The notes below the pieces were generated by a model, which was given only the letters and a program-made list of their open reading frames with translations, was not told the origin of the DNA and searched no databases. DNA of 64,000 nt, from NCBI GenBank assembly GCA_003211555.1, contig QCSH01000002.1, positions 62,001 through 126,000 on the forward strand, written 5' to 3'. This document shows, piece after piece, positions 46,836-57,144 of the stretch (positions are counted from its first letter, which is position 1; each line of letters begins with the position of its first letter). The position numbers were made by a program, and so were the translations under genes. Origin of the DNA: Pelagibacteraceae bacterium AG-470-G21 (lineage in GTDB: Bacteria > Pseudomonadota > Alphaproteobacteria > Pelagibacterales > Pelagibacteraceae).

Positions 46836-48667
46836 TCGTGAAAGAAGTTATATATTTTTTTTGCAACTCTTTCCTCAACTCCATCAACAGATTGAATCTC
46901 GTCTAAACTAGCTGACTCTACAGCTCTTGCTGAGCCAAAATGATTTAATAAAGCCCTTTTTCTTATCGATCCAATGCCATCAATCTGATCGAGAAGTGAT
47001 TTGCTTATTCCCTTTTTCCTTTTTGCTCTATGAGCACTGATAGCAAATCTATGTGATTCATCTCTTAATCGCTGTAAAAAGAACAATGTTGGATCATTTT
47101 TTTCAAATTTAAACTCTTTGCCATTATGAAAAAAAGTTTCATTTCCACTATTTCTCATTTTGCCTTTTGCTATAGCAACAATTGGAATTTCATGCAAACC
47201 AAGTTCATTCATTGCTTCTCTAGCTACAGAATATTGACCCTTACCTCCATCAATTAAAACTAGATCAGGAAAAGTAAGGTAGTTATCTTTTTCTTGAACA
47301 GCTCTTTTAAATCTTCTGTAAAGGACTTCTTTCATCATACCATAATCATCCTGGGCATTTTTTTGAATTTTAATATTAAATTTTCTGTACCTCTTTTTAA
47401 TGAAACCCTCATCTCCATATGTAATCAAAGCACCAACACTGTTAGTTCCCTGAATATGGCTGTTATCATAAACCTCAACTAAACTAATATTAGTTTCAAG
47501 ATTGAATTTTTTTGATACTTTATCGAAAAGGTCTTTATTATTTTGACTCTCATATAGTTTTCTATTCAAACTATCTTTTGCATTATTTATTGCCTGATTG
47601 ATAACTTTTAATTTGGTACCTTTTTTTGCAACTGTTATTGTAATCTGTTTTGCCTCTTTCTGAGTGAGTGTTTTTTCAATTAATTCTTTTTCTTTAATTT
47701 CATTAGATAAAATTATTGAAGATGGTACACTTTTATTTTCATAAAATTGTGAGACAAAGGAATTAATTATATCATTTAAGTTTTCATCTGGGTCGTGCTT
47801 TGGGAAAAATGCTTGATTGCCCCAATTTTGTTTTGATCTATAGAAAAAAACTTGGATACAAGTTTTTCCTGATTCTTTATATCCTGCGATAACATCCGCT
47901 TCGACAAGATTTGCTTCATTAATTCTTTGTGATGATTGAATAATGTTTAATGACTTAATTCGATCTCTTAAAATTGCTGCTTTTTCAAAGTCTAGATCTT
48001 CACTAGCCTTTTCCATTTGGTTAGATAAGCTTTTCTGAATTTTTCTAGATTTTCCTGACACGAACTCAATTGCATCATCAACAGTTTGTTTATAATCACT
48101 TTCTGTTACGTACCCTACACAAGGACCAGAACATCTTTTAATTTGATAAAGTATGCAAGGTCTCTCTCTGTTTTTAAAAACCGTATCATCACAAATTCTT
48201 AGATGAAATATTTTTTGAATCATTTTTATTGTCCAATTTGCAGATCCAGCAGATGCAAATGGTCCAAAATAAAATCCTTCTTTACTTTTTTTTCCTCGGT
48301 GTCTTTTAATTTGTGACCATTTTTCCTTATTACCAATAAAAATAAACGGAAATGATTTATCATCTCTTAATAAAATATTAAATTTTGGTTTAAATTTCTT
48401 AATTAAATTTGCCTCTAAAAGTAAAGCCTCGCTTTCATTTGATGTAGTGGTGATTTCAAGTCTTTTTGTTTGAGAAAGCATTCTCTCAGTTCGAATGATA
48501 TGATTTTTTTCTGATACATAACTTTTTAATCTGTTTGGGAGATTCTTTGCTTTGCCAACATAAAGAATTTCACCCTTTAAATTAAGCATCCTGTACACAC
48601 CTGGTAGCTTAGGAACCAGGGGCAATTCTTTTTTTATTACTTCTTTTCCGATATCAGAGCTGATCAT
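46832..48667 (-). CDS. uvrC: Excinuclease ABC subunit C
   Basis: 611 residues from the ATG at 48667; the TTG ten codons upstream would add an atypical extension overlapping folB. N-terminal GIY-YIG nuclease ([20 protein letters not shown]), the UVR motif (about residues 190-225), the RNase H-like nuclease with [15 protein letters not shown] and VLIDGGKGQ, and C-terminal helix-hairpin-helix repeats. It makes both cuts in nucleotide excision repair. uvrB is in the same strand group, about 2 kb upstream. Confidence 0.95.
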   Translation of the reverse strand: MISSDIGKEVIKKELPLVPKLPGVYRMLNLKGEILYVGKAKNLPNRLKSYVSEKNHIIRTERMLSQTKRLEITTTSNESEALLLEANLIKKFKPKFNILLRDDKSFPFIFIGNKEKWSQIKRHRGKKSKEGFYFGPFASAGSANWTIKMIQKIFHLRICDDTVFKNRERPCILYQIKRCSGPCVGYVTESDYKQTVDDAIEFVSGKSRKIQKSLSNQMEKASEDLDFEKAAILRDRIKSLNIIQSSQRINEANLVEADVIAGYKESGKTCIQVFFYRSKQNWGNQAFFPKHDPDENLNDIINSFVSQFYENKSVPSSIILSNEIKEKELIEKTLTQKEAKQITITVAKKGTKLKVINQAINNAKDSLNRKLYESQNNKDLFDKVSKKFNLETNISLVEVYDNSHIQGTNSVGALITYGDEGFIKKRYRKFNIKIQKNAQDDYGMMKEVLYRRFKRAVQEKDNYLTFPDLVLIDGGKGQYSVAREAMNELGLHEIPIVAIAKGKMRNSGNETFFHNGKEFKFEKNDPTLFFLQRLRDESHRFAISAHRAKRKKGISKSLLDQIDGIGSIRKRALLNHFGSARAVESASLDEIQSVDGVEERVAKKIYNFFHE

Positions 48668-49079
48668 TGCTTCTTTTTTTGGAAATTTGAATACCAACTG
48701 AGCTACAATCCTTCATAATCTCTAATTTTTCAATTTGGAGAGATATTTTATCAATTCTTTTATCCTTGAAAATTTCATCAAAAACATCTTCTGCTAAAGT
48801 TTCTAGAAAATTATAATGCTTATTCTTTACTAATTTTTTTATTAATCTTACAATTTTAGCATAGTTCACAATTGACTTAATATCTTTATCATTTGAAGGT
48901 TGTTTATCTTGATAATTAACTTCTAAATTAAATTTTACTTTTTGTGATTTTTCTTTTTCAAATTCGAAGTAACCTAATTTTAAATTTAATATAAGCTCTT
49001 TAATAAGAACCTTTTTTTCGTAATTAAATAAGCTCTTTTTTTTATCTATCTTAACAATCTTCAAATTATTTTTTTTCAT
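48654..49079 (-). CDS. folB: Dihydroneopterin aldolase-like protein
   Basis: 141 residues, slightly long because of a basic N-terminal extension of about 25 residues. The FolB core is visible: [18 protein letters not shown], then [29 protein letters not shown] and a final ISLQIEKLE. It belongs to folate synthesis or pterin metabolism (FolB or FolX type). It overlaps the upstream hydrolase gene by 1 base and uvrC by 14. The SDR gene two positions upstream resembles pteridine reductases, supporting a pterin role. Confidence 0.8.
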   Translation of the reverse strand: MKKNNLKIVKIDKKKSLFNYEKKVLIKELILNLKLGYFEFEKEKSQKVKFNLEVNYQDKQPSNDKDIKSIVNYAKIVRLIKKLVKNKHYNFLETLAEDVFDEIFKDKRIDKISLQIEKLEIMKDCSSVGIQISKKRSNDQL

Positions 49080-50215
49080 TATAGTAAATTTTCTTTAAAG
49101 AAATTGATAAATTGTGGCATATATACATCCTGATTTTGGCCTCCTATTGTAACTCCTTTTGATAAACATTTTTCTTTTTTCATTATTTTAAAAGCTTGTT
49201 TCCATGTTTTTCTAGGTTCGATTTGAGCTGCCTCATAAAATTCTTCAAGTGATTGGTAGAGTTTATGTTTATTTATCATCCATTCTTCCCAAGTAGGATT
49301 AGTAGCATAACCTTTTTCATCAATAAAAAAATCTGGGCATTTCCCTGTTGTCATTGCTCCTTTTACTTTAAAAGGTTTTTTGCCCATATGGAATTCATGG
49401 TACCATCCTTCTTTAATATCAATTTCAATTTGACCAGGTTTTGCTTTAAATCTTTTAATATGATTTACGCATGGTTCCGCTAAAGTATAATCATCTGCTC
49501 CGCCATGAACATATAATAATTTTGTGTTTGTTGTTAGTTCTGGATCTGCAAATAGACCGGCCGAGTGACATTCGGCAGCCTCAGGTAATATTGCATCAAA
49601 TCCTTCAGTACCATTTAAAAATAAAGATGTGAATTTTATATCTGCCATATAAAGACTGTTAGTGCCTCCTCTAGAATGTCCAGTTGTTCCAAACTTTCCA
49701 TTGGACCTAGGGTGGGATTTAAGAAGTTTCAACGCTAAAATTCCATCGATTGCACCGTTAATTAATGGGACCTTTGATTGATCCCTCCAAGTGTCTTTAG
49801 CACCTCTAGGACAGAAATTATCTATAAACATTACTCCTATCCCTTCTTCTAAAAGTTTTTGGTGCGCATGATAGGTAAAGTCATTCCAGATATAATTTCC
49901 TGGACCTCCACTGCTATGTGTCCATATAACAATAGGAACTTTCGCGTTTCCTTTCGGGAGTTGAAGATATCCTGTTATTTCAATTGGATTTTTTTTGTGT
50001 CCGTCGATAATTATAGTCCTTTGATCAAACCCAGTGTAAGATTGATATTTAATTAATTCTCCACCTTTATAATATTTATTTTTAGAAACCCAATTAAGCA
50101 TTGATTTACTTTTTTTACATTCTACTCTTTTATCCAGGCTTAAATTTTTTGTAGAATGTGAATATGCCATAGTTGTAAAAAGAGTAAAAATTAGTAACAG
50201 AATTAATTTTTTCAT
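49079..50215 (-). CDS. Exported alpha/beta hydrolase (dienelactone hydrolase-like)
   Basis: 378 residues. Signal peptide [19 protein letters not shown], oxyanion region VIWTHSSGGPGNYIWND, nucleophile elbow GTTGHSRGGTNS, and a late histidine in GWYHEFHMGKK. The acid may be the Asp of HGGADDYTLAEP. These define a periplasmic serine hydrolase; the substrate is unknown. It sits, unexpectedly, between the SDR and folB genes with 4- and 1-base overlaps, so co-expression with DNA repair and pterin genes is likely although functionally unexplained. Confidence 0.75.
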   Translation of the reverse strand: MKKLILLLIFTLFTTMAYSHSTKNLSLDKRVECKKSKSMLNWVSKNKYYKGGELIKYQSYTGFDQRTIIIDGHKKNPIEITGYLQLPKGNAKVPIVIWTHSSGGPGNYIWNDFTYHAHQKLLEEGIGVMFIDNFCPRGAKDTWRDQSKVPLINGAIDGILALKLLKSHPRSNGKFGTTGHSRGGTNSLYMADIKFTSLFLNGTEGFDAILPEAAECHSAGLFADPELTTNTKLLYVHGGADDYTLAEPCVNHIKRFKAKPGQIEIDIKEGWYHEFHMGKKPFKVKGAMTTGKCPDFFIDEKGYATNPTWEEWMINKHKLYQSLEEFYEAAQIEPRKTWKQAFKIMKKEKCLSKGVTIGGQNQDVYMPQFINFFKENLL

Positions 50216-50967
50216 TCTTTCCCTCCCATGATATCTGGTGTTTGCCAGTTTAAACTTTGACCACTATCTATTGCCAATACTTGCCCAGTAATAGATCTAT
50301 TTTTAATAAAAAAGTCAATTGCATTACAGATTTCTTGGACATCTGTTTGTTTTTTTAGAGGTGTCGCCATGTATTGTTTTTTAAAATGTTTATCAGATTG
50401 TCTTTTATTTTTAATAGTTGGACCTGGAGCAATTCCATTCACTCTTATATTTGGGGCAAGACTCATAGCACTTGTTTTTGTTAATGTGTAAAGACCAGTT
50501 TTACTTAATGTATATGAAAAAAAATATGGTGTTAATTTGAATACTCTTTGATCAATTATATTAATAATATTATTATTTTTACCTCTAATATTTTTTGCAA
50601 AAGCTTGTGATAATAAAGCAGGCGCTTTAAGATTTGCTTTTAAATGGGTATCCCAACTTTTTGTAGTGAAATTATCAAGTTTATCATTCTCAAATAAAGA
50701 AGCATTATTTATTAAACAATCAAAATACTTCAATTTTGATTTTGAAAATTTAAGCATTCTTTCTATTTCATTTTCTTTAGTTAAATCTGCTTTTGCTAAA
50801 TAAATTTTAGTACCATTTTTTTTTAAATCTTTTTTAAGTTTTTCTGCTTTGGACTTTGACTTGTTAAAATGGATAACAATTTCAACATTAGGCCCAGATA
50901 ATTTTCTAGCTATTGCGGCTCCCATTCGGGTTGCTGCTCCAGTAATTATTATCTTCCGTGCTTCCAT
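50212..50967 (-). CDS. Short-chain dehydrogenase/reductase, pteridine reductase-like
   Basis: 251 residues. NADP-binding [27 protein letters not shown], and catalytic Y-x3-K in [13 protein letters not shown], with the serine of classical SDRs replaced in the [12 protein letters not shown] segment. A tyrosine/arginine-containing N-terminal motif and the [15 protein letters not shown] segment resemble FolM and trypanosomal pteridine reductases. With folB close by, reduction of a dihydropterin or dihydrofolate is a reasonable guess. It overlaps uvrB by 19 bases. Confidence 0.75.
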   Translation of the reverse strand: MEARKIIITGAATRMGAAIARKLSGPNVEIVIHFNKSKSKAEKLKKDLKKNGTKIYLAKADLTKENEIERMLKFSKSKLKYFDCLINNASLFENDKLDNFTTKSWDTHLKANLKAPALLSQAFAKNIRGKNNNIINIIDQRVFKLTPYFFSYTLSKTGLYTLTKTSAMSLAPNIRVNGIAPGPTIKNKRQSDKHFKKQYMATPLKKQTDVQEICNAIDFFIKNRSITGQVLAIDSGQSLNWQTPDIMGGKE

Positions 50968-53123
50968 TTTTTATCTCTTTTTTTTGTAACTTTTGTTCCT
51001 GGCATGCCTAATGTGGATCTACCTTTAGGATAAATTTTATTTTTAACATCGTACTGTCTAATTTTTGGGTTTAAAGTAATTTCTAATTCTGTGCTTTGAA
51101 GTTTTCTCATTTCATCTCTAATTTTGGCAGCTTCCTCAAATTCTAAGTTAGAAGCAGCTTCTTTCATTTTTTTATCAAGACCTTTTAAATGTTTTTTAAG
51201 GTTTCCACCAATATTTGATCCTTCACTTATTTTGACATAATCTTTTTCGTAAACACTCTCTAAAATATCACTTATTTCTTTTTTTACAGATTTAGCATCT
51301 ATGTTGTTTTTCTTATTATATTCTAATTGAATTTTTCTTCTCCTATCAGTCTCTTTTATTGCTTTCTTTATACTTTTTGTTTCCTTGTCCGCGTAAAGAA
51401 TAACTTTTCCATCCACGTTCCTAGCTGCTCTGCCAATTGTTTGAATTAAAGATGTTTCTGATCTTAAAAAACCTTCCTTATCAGCATCTAGAATTCCAAC
51501 TAATGCACATTCTGGAATATCTAAACCTTCTCTTAATAAATTAATTCCTACCAAAACATCAAATACACCCATTCTTAAGTCACGCATGATTTCAATTCTT
51601 TCAAGAGTATCGATATCTGAATGTAGATATCTGACTTTTATACCATTTTCGTGAAGGTATTCTGTTAAGTCTTCAGCCATTTTTTTTGTAAGTGTAGTAA
51701 CTAAAACTCTGTAATTTTTTTCAACCACTTCCTTGCATTCATGCATCAAGTCATCCACTTGATTTTTTGCTGGTCTAATCTCAACTGGTGGATCTATCAA
51801 ACCAGTAGGCCTTATGACTTGATCGATATATTTACCCTTTGTTTGTTCGAGTTCCCAGGGTCCAGGTGTGGCAGACACAAATACAGTCTGGGTTCTCATT
51901 AGATCCCATTCCTCAAATTTCAATGGCCTGTTGTCCATGCAAGAAGGCAGCCTGAAACCATACTCTGCAAGAGTACTTTTTCTAGATCTATCTCCCTTAA
52001 ACATCCCATTTAACTGAGGAACAGTTACATGAGATTCGTCCACAAAAACTAATGTATTGTCTGGAAAGTATTCAAATAGAGTAGGAGGTGGCTCACCTGG
52101 TTTTCTTCCAGATAAAAACCTAGAATAGTTTTCGATACCTGCACATGAACCAGTTGCTTCTATCATTTCTAAATCAAACTTTGTTCTTTCCTCTAATCTT
52201 TGAGCTTCTAAAAGTTTATTCTCTGATTTATGTTTTTTTAATGTCTCTTCTAATTCTCTTCTGATTTTTATAACAGCTTGTTCAACAGTTGGTTTTGGAG
52301 TTATGTAGTGTGAATTCGCATAAACCTTTATTAAATTTAAATCTCTTACCTGGTCTCCAGTTAAAGGATCAAATTCTTCAATTTTTTCTAACTTGTCTCC
52401 AAATAAACTTAATCTCCAAGCGCGGTCTTCTAAGTGAGATGGAAAAATCTCTAAATACTCTCCTCTTGCTCTGAATGTACCTCTAAAAAAATTTTGATCA
52501 TTTCTTTTGTATTGTAGAGCAACAAGAGATTTTATTATTTGTTCTCTGTTGTAATCATAATTTTTCTGAAGTGTTAAAGTCATTTTACTGTATGCTTCAA
52601 CTGACCCAAGACCATAAATACACGAAACACTAGCAACTATTAAAACATCGTCTCTTTCGAGAAGAGATCTTGTTGCCGAGTGTCTCATTCTATCTATCTG
52701 CTCATTTATAGATGCTTCTTTTTCTATGTATGTGTCTGATCTGGGAACATATGCTTCAGGAGTGTAGTAATCGTAGTAAGATACAAAGTATTCAACTGCA
52801 TTTTCTGGAAAAAAAGTTTTCATTTCACCATAGAGTTGAGCTGCCAAAGTTTTGTTCGGTGCAAGTATTAAGGCGGGTCTGTTAGTAGCTTCAATCACTT
52901 TGGCCATTGTAAATGTTTTACCGGATCCAGTTACACCCAATAAAACCTGATTAAATAAATCTTTATTAGCCCCCTGAACCAACTTTTTGATAGCATCTGG
53001 CTGATCACCAGCAGGAGTAAAATCAGACTTAATTTTGAATTTTTTCCCGCCTTCAAGTTTTCCACTGATTTTTGGGTTTTTGCTCTGAATGTCTGTAATT
53101 AGGTCTTGATATGTATTCTCCAT
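50949..53123 (-). CDS. uvrB: Excinuclease ABC subunit B
   Basis: 724 residues. Walker A GVTGSGKT (63-70), the beta-hairpin region [19 protein letters not shown], helicase motifs [10 protein letters not shown] and [34 protein letters not shown], and the C-terminal UVR motif [16 protein letters not shown] that contacts UvrC. An N-terminal extension of roughly 30 residues precedes the usual start of the fold. It loads onto damage delivered by UvrA. First gene of a six-gene minus-strand group. Confidence 0.97.
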   Translation of the reverse strand: MENTYQDLITDIQSKNPKISGKLEGGKKFKIKSDFTPAGDQPDAIKKLVQGANKDLFNQVLLGVTGSGKTFTMAKVIEATNRPALILAPNKTLAAQLYGEMKTFFPENAVEYFVSYYDYYTPEAYVPRSDTYIEKEASINEQIDRMRHSATRSLLERDDVLIVASVSCIYGLGSVEAYSKMTLTLQKNYDYNREQIIKSLVALQYKRNDQNFFRGTFRARGEYLEIFPSHLEDRAWRLSLFGDKLEKIEEFDPLTGDQVRDLNLIKVYANSHYITPKPTVEQAVIKIRRELEETLKKHKSENKLLEAQRLEERTKFDLEMIEATGSCAGIENYSRFLSGRKPGEPPPTLFEYFPDNTLVFVDESHVTVPQLNGMFKGDRSRKSTLAEYGFRLPSCMDNRPLKFEEWDLMRTQTVFVSATPGPWELEQTKGKYIDQVIRPTGLIDPPVEIRPAKNQVDDLMHECKEVVEKNYRVLVTTLTKKMAEDLTEYLHENGIKVRYLHSDIDTLERIEIMRDLRMGVFDVLVGINLLREGLDIPECALVGILDADKEGFLRSETSLIQTIGRAARNVDGKVILYADKETKSIKKAIKETDRRRKIQLEYNKKNNIDAKSVKKEISDILESVYEKDYVKISEGSNIGGNLKKHLKGLDKKMKEAASNLEFEEAAKIRDEMRKLQSTELEITLNPKIRQYDVKNKIYPKGRSTLGMPGTKVTKKRDKKWKHGR

Positions 53124-53159
53124 ATATTAAACAACGTAATTGAATAATTTCATAATTCA

Positions 53160-54347
53160 ATGAGCATAATATCTAATAATTTAAAAAGAATTAAACCATC
53201 ACCAACTATTGCTGTTACTCAAAAAGCTAGAGAATTAAGAACTGCAGGAAAAGATGTAATTGGATTAGGAGCTGGTGAACCTGATTTTGATACACCTATT
53301 AATGTTAAAAATGCTGCCATAAAAGCTATAAGAGATGGAGATACTAAATATACTGCAGTAGACGGAACTCCAGAATTAAAAAAAGCTATTATAAAAAAAT
53401 TTAAAAGAGAAAATAAATTAAATTATAAATTAGAAGAAATTACTGTTGGAACTGGAGGTAAACAAGTTCTTTACAATACTTTCATGGCAACTTTAAATAA
53501 AGGAGATGAAGTAATTATCCCTGCACCCTTTTGGGTATCTTATCCAGATATGGTCCTTTTAGCTGGAGGAAAACCAAAAATTGTAAAATGTGACGAAAAA
53601 GATGAATTTAAAATTACACCTTCAAAACTAAAAGCTGCAATATCAAAAAAAACAAAATGGATAATTCTCAATTCACCATCAAATCCAACTGGATCAGGAT
53701 ATAATAAATCTGAAATCCAAAAATTAGCTAAAGTTTTAATAAATAATAAAAAAGTTCACATTCTTAGTGATGACATTTATGAACATGTTAAGTATGATAA
53801 TTTTAAATTTTTTACGATTGCGCAAATTTCGAAGCTAAAAAGTAGAACATTGACAATGAATGGTGTGAGTAAATCTTATGCTATGACAGGGTGGAGAATT
53901 GGTTATGCAGCTGGACCAAAAGATATAATTTCAGCAATTAGAAAAATTCAATCTCAGTCAACTTCAAATCCATCTTCAATTAGCCAGGCTGCTGCAGTTG
54001 AGGCACTGAATGGTAATCAAGATTTCATAAAAAAAAGAGCAAAATCATTCAAAGAAAGAAGAGATTATGTGGTTAAAAGTTTAAATAATATTAATGGAAT
54101 AAGCTGTTTAAAACCTAACGGGGCTTTTTATGTATTTCCTAATTGCAAAAAACTTTTGAACAAAAAAACAAAACTTAAAAAAGATACTGATTTTGTTCAA
54201 AAACTTTTAGAAAAACAGAATGTTGCTGCTGTTCAGGGATCTGCATTTGGCTTGGACGGATATTTCAGAATTTCATACGCCACTTCAATGGCAAAACTAA
54301 AAATAGCAATGAATAGAATACAAAAGTTTTGTGAAGATTTAGTATAA
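53160..54347 (+). CDS. aspC: Aspartate aminotransferase (class I)
   Basis: 395 residues, fold-type I PLP enzyme of subgroup I-gamma/beta as in Rhizobium and Thermus AspC. GAGEPDFDTP (37-46), NSPSNPTGSGY, and the PLP lysine K238 in MNGVSKSYAMTGWRIGYA, then NPSSISQAAAVEAL. It interconverts aspartate/oxaloacetate and glutamate/2-oxoglutarate and may also accept prephenate. Single plus-strand gene 36 bases from uvrB; it ends 2 bases before psiE, which runs toward it. Confidence 0.92.
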   Translation: MSIISNNLKRIKPSPTIAVTQKARELRTAGKDVIGLGAGEPDFDTPINVKNAAIKAIRDGDTKYTAVDGTPELKKAIIKKFKRENKLNYKLEEITVGTGGKQVLYNTFMATLNKGDEVIIPAPFWVSYPDMVLLAGGKPKIVKCDEKDEFKITPSKLKAAISKKTKWIILNSPSNPTGSGYNKSEIQKLAKVLINNKKVHILSDDIYEHVKYDNFKFFTIAQISKLKSRTLTMNGVSKSYAMTGWRIGYAAGPKDIISAIRKIQSQSTSNPSSISQAAAVEALNGNQDFIKKRAKSFKERRDYVVKSLNNINGISCLKPNGAFYVFPNCKKLLNKKTKLKKDTDFVQKLLEKQNVAAVQGSAFGLDGYFRISYATSMAKLKIAMNRIQKFCEDLV

Positions 54348-54349
54348 AG

Positions 54350-54727
54350 TTATTTTTTTTTCTTATTCAACCCAATAAGAGATGAGTTTCTAAATCTTAA
54401 AATAACAATTGCCAAAGCGATCAAAACTATAGCACCTGCTTCATAAAGTAATATTTCAGGATTCAAAGATTTTCCTTGTAAAATAATAAATCTAGCAAGT
54501 GCAGTTATCGCAATAAATAGAGGCAAAGTGATTTGAATTGATTGACTCTCCCAAAATACTCTTACCATTGCCAAGACTTCGAGATATAGAAATAACAAGA
54601 GTAGATCAGCCAACGAAACTCTTTTAACTATAATCATTTGATACATCTCTTGTCCAAATGCAATGACAGTACTTATTAGTATAATTACTAACGCTATTAA
54701 TTGTATTTGCTTTACAATGTTTTCCAT
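54350..54727 (-). CDS. psiE: PsiE-like membrane protein
   Basis: 125 residues from the ATG at 54727 (two TTG codons precede it in frame). Four membrane helices with the PsiE patterns VSLADLLLLFLYLEVLAMV and LFIAITALARFIILQG and a basic end. E. coli psiE responds to phosphate starvation, but its function is not known. It follows the unknown 139-residue membrane protein by 10 bases, so it is probably expressed with it. Confidence 0.75.
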   Translation of the reverse strand: MENIVKQIQLIALVIILISTVIAFGQEMYQMIIVKRVSLADLLLLFLYLEVLAMVRVFWESQSIQITLPLFIAITALARFIILQGKSLNPEILLYEAGAIVLIALAIVILRFRNSSLIGLNKKKK

Positions 54728-54737
54728 CAACAATATC

Positions 54738-55157
54738 TTATAAGTTAAAATAACTTTTTATTCTAGACTGAAATAACAAGTAAATCGCTGATATATGCAT
54801 AATTGAGTTAAGAGTAAGTACAGATTTCACACCAAAATCATTCAAACCTAATTCCGGAATTGGTTCATATGGAACTAAAATACTGGTTGTTATGGCCTCA
54901 TATAAATCAAATAAACCGACAAAGTTCCAAGCTAATAAAATACCCCAAAGTACTGGAGATGGTTTTTTATAAATAAAGTAAACTAAAAATAAAGCAGTTA
55001 TTCCAATTACAAAATCACCTGTCAAAGATACAATCCACTCGTATGGTGCCGCTCTCTCATTTTTTGTGATTGTCCAAAATAAAATTAAACTTGACCCAAT
55101 AGCCCTGAATGACATCCAGCCGGTTGCAAACATAATCCACTTTATTCCTTTAGTCAT
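54738..55157 (-). CDS. Membrane protein of unknown function, 139 residues
   Basis: Not recognised. About four hydrophobic helices (roughly 8-28, 43-63, 68-88, 110-130) with a polar loop EAITTSILVPYEPIPELGLN between the third and fourth. It reads as a small integral inner-membrane protein. It lies 1 base after the reductase/epimerase gene and 10 bases before psiE, inside a trxB-led group, which suggests a redox or stress setting without defining a function. Confidence 0.6.
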   Translation of the reverse strand: MTKGIKWIMFATGWMSFRAIGSSLILFWTITKNERAAPYEWIVSLTGDFVIGITALFLVYFIYKKPSPVLWGILLAWNFVGLFDLYEAITTSILVPYEPIPELGLNDFGVKSVLTLNSIMHISAIYLLFQSRIKSYFNL

Positions 55158-55158
55158 A

Positions 55159-56178
55159 TTACACTAATCCAAGTCTAACTACTGATTTTGCTGCATCCTC
55201 AATACATCCTCTAGCCGGCTGAAATTTAAATCCTAATAAATCTTCAGCATACGAAGAATCGGTTTGCATTTGTATCCCTAAGTCTGGAACCATCATTTTT
55301 GCACTTGTATCCAGATGACTAATTATTCTCACTAAAAAGTTCGGTAAAACTCTTTTTGGAAGTTTTTTCGAATATTTAGGTAATGCTTCAGCCATAATAT
55401 TAGAAAAATCTATCATTCTTTTGACCTCAGAGCCAATTATTAGTCGTCTTCCACCAACATCTGGTCTTGTTAAAGAATTAACGTGAGCTTTTACTACGTC
55501 TTTCATATCTGAGACTAAAATACTAAAATCTGGAGCACCTGGATATTTACCTTCTAGAAATAATTTAACATAACTTATCGAAGTTTTTTCTTTAGTATCT
55601 AAAGCGTCTCCAAAGACACCTCCAGGACATATACATACCAACTTATTCTTTAAACCTTTATTCTCCATAAATTCCCAAGCTGCTTTTTCAGCCTTGATTT
55701 TTGAAACAAAGTAATCATTACAACCTTTCCAATTGGCGTCACTCCAATCATTTTCACCAAATTTATATGGATTTGTCCTATTAGGTTTTCTAAACATTGT
55801 TGCAATTGACGATGTTTTAATAATACGTTCAACTCCTGCATTAACAGCAGCTTTTAAAACTCTTATAGTTCCGTCTTTAGCTGTCGGAACAAGACTCTCA
55901 CGATCTCTAGAAGTCTTCAAAGGGAAAGGAGAAGCCACATGCATTACGTACTTACAGCCTTTTAATGCTTCGTCCCAACCATCGTCTTTTAAAAGGTCTA
56001 ACTCAACAAACGTCAAATTTTCAATTGAAGAATATTTATTTATAGTTTTTTTTGTTTGTTCTATTAAGTTGGAATCTCTAACAGTTCCTAAAACTTTATA
56101 TCCCGATTTTAATAATTCAATTGCAGTGTGTTTAGCAATCCATCCGCTTATACCTGTTAACAATATCGTTTCATTCAT
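55159..56178 (-). CDS. NAD(P)-dependent reductase/epimerase, dihydroflavonol-4-reductase-like
   Basis: 339 residues, extended SDR. TGISGWIAKHTAIELL near the N-terminus (a variant of TGxxGxxG), HVASPFPLK, active-site tyrosine and lysine in DYFVSKIKAEKAAWEFM, and CPGGVFGDAL. These match the DFR/cinnamoyl-CoA/methylglyoxal reductase subgroup, which reduces ketones or aldehydes with NADPH. Substrate cannot be predicted. It starts directly after the trxB stop. Confidence 0.8.
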   Translation of the reverse strand: MNETILLTGISGWIAKHTAIELLKSGYKVLGTVRDSNLIEQTKKTINKYSSIENLTFVELDLLKDDGWDEALKGCKYVMHVASPFPLKTSRDRESLVPTAKDGTIRVLKAAVNAGVERIIKTSSIATMFRKPNRTNPYKFGENDWSDANWKGCNDYFVSKIKAEKAAWEFMENKGLKNKLVCICPGGVFGDALDTKEKTSISYVKLFLEGKYPGAPDFSILVSDMKDVVKAHVNSLTRPDVGGRRLIIGSEVKRMIDFSNIMAEALPKYSKKLPKRVLPNFLVRIISHLDTSAKMMVPDLGIQMQTDSSYAEDLLGFKFQPARGCIEDAAKSVVRLGLV

Positions 56179-57123
56179 TTATTCGGATAAATGTTTTTCA
56201 GCCTCTAATGCTGCCATACACCCCATCCCAGCAGCCGTGACAGCCTGTCTAAATACTTTATCTTTCACATCACCAGCAGCAAAAACTCCTGCTATGTTTG
56301 TTTCAGTAGACTCTGGTTTTGTTATTAAATATCCCTCATTATCCATTTCTAGTTGGTTTTTAAATAATGATGTAGCTGGATCATGCCCTATAGCTATAAA
56401 TAATCCATCAATTTTTAGTTCTTCTTTTTTATTGGTTTTTACATTTTTTATTTTTAATCCAGTAACATTCTTAGGATTGTCATCTCCTATTACTTCATCC
56501 ACAACAGAATCCCAAATAATCTCAATTTTTTTATTTTCCATTAATTTTTTTTGTAATAATTTCTCAGCTCTCAAACTAGCTCTTCTATGTATTAATTGAA
56601 CTTTCGATGCAAATTTAGTTAAAAACATTGCTTCCTCAACAGCTGCATTTCCACCACCAACAACAGCAACAGTTTTATCTTTAAAGAAAAAGCCATCACA
56701 TGTTGCGCATGCTGATACACCAAATCCTCTAAAATTTTGTTCAGAATCAATATTAAGCCATCTTGCTTGTGCACCTGTTGAAATAATAATTGAGTCTGCC
56801 TCATAAATTTGCCCACTATCTCCAACAGCTTTAAATGGTTTAGATTTTAAGTCCACTGATGCTATATGATCTTGTATCATTTCAGTTCCAACCACTTCTG
56901 CCTGGCCTTTCATTTGGTCCATAAGCCATGGCCCCTGTATTACATCTTTGAAACCAGGAAAATTTTCAACATCAGTTGTAGTTGTTAATTGACCACCAGG
57001 CTCCATACCATGAACTAATATTGGTTTTAACATTGCTCTTGCAGCATAAATTGCTGCCGTATATCCAGCGGGTCCCGACCCAATTATTAACACTTTTGTG
57101 TGTTTAGTTGGATTTTCACTCAT
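56179..57123 (-). CDS. trxB: Thioredoxin reductase
   Basis: 314 residues. FAD-binding GSGPAGYTAAIYAAR (15-29), redox-active C139-A-T-C142 in SACATCDGFF, NADPH-binding VVGGGNAAVEEAMFL, and the closing GVFAAGDVKDKVFRQAVTAAGMGC. It keeps thioredoxin reduced and may indirectly support the peroxiredoxin in this window. First gene of a four-gene minus-strand group; divergent from the ELM1-like gene with 21 bases between starts. Confidence 0.96.
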   Translation of the reverse strand: MSENPTKHTKVLIIGSGPAGYTAAIYAARAMLKPILVHGMEPGGQLTTTTDVENFPGFKDVIQGPWLMDQMKGQAEVVGTEMIQDHIASVDLKSKPFKAVGDSGQIYEADSIIISTGAQARWLNIDSEQNFRGFGVSACATCDGFFFKDKTVAVVGGGNAAVEEAMFLTKFASKVQLIHRRASLRAEKLLQKKLMENKKIEIIWDSVVDEVIGDDNPKNVTGLKIKNVKTNKKEELKIDGLFIAIGHDPATSLFKNQLEMDNEGYLITKPESTETNIAGVFAAGDVKDKVFRQAVTAAGMGCMAALEAEKHLSE

Positions 57124-57144
57124 ATGGAAGCTATATAATGATTA

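Noticed and set aside
55733..56599. Long plus-strand frame of 288 codons opposite trxB and the reductase gene.
   Set aside because: The minus-strand genes are well conserved and intact; the Ser/Phe/Leu-rich product is typical of an antisense frame.
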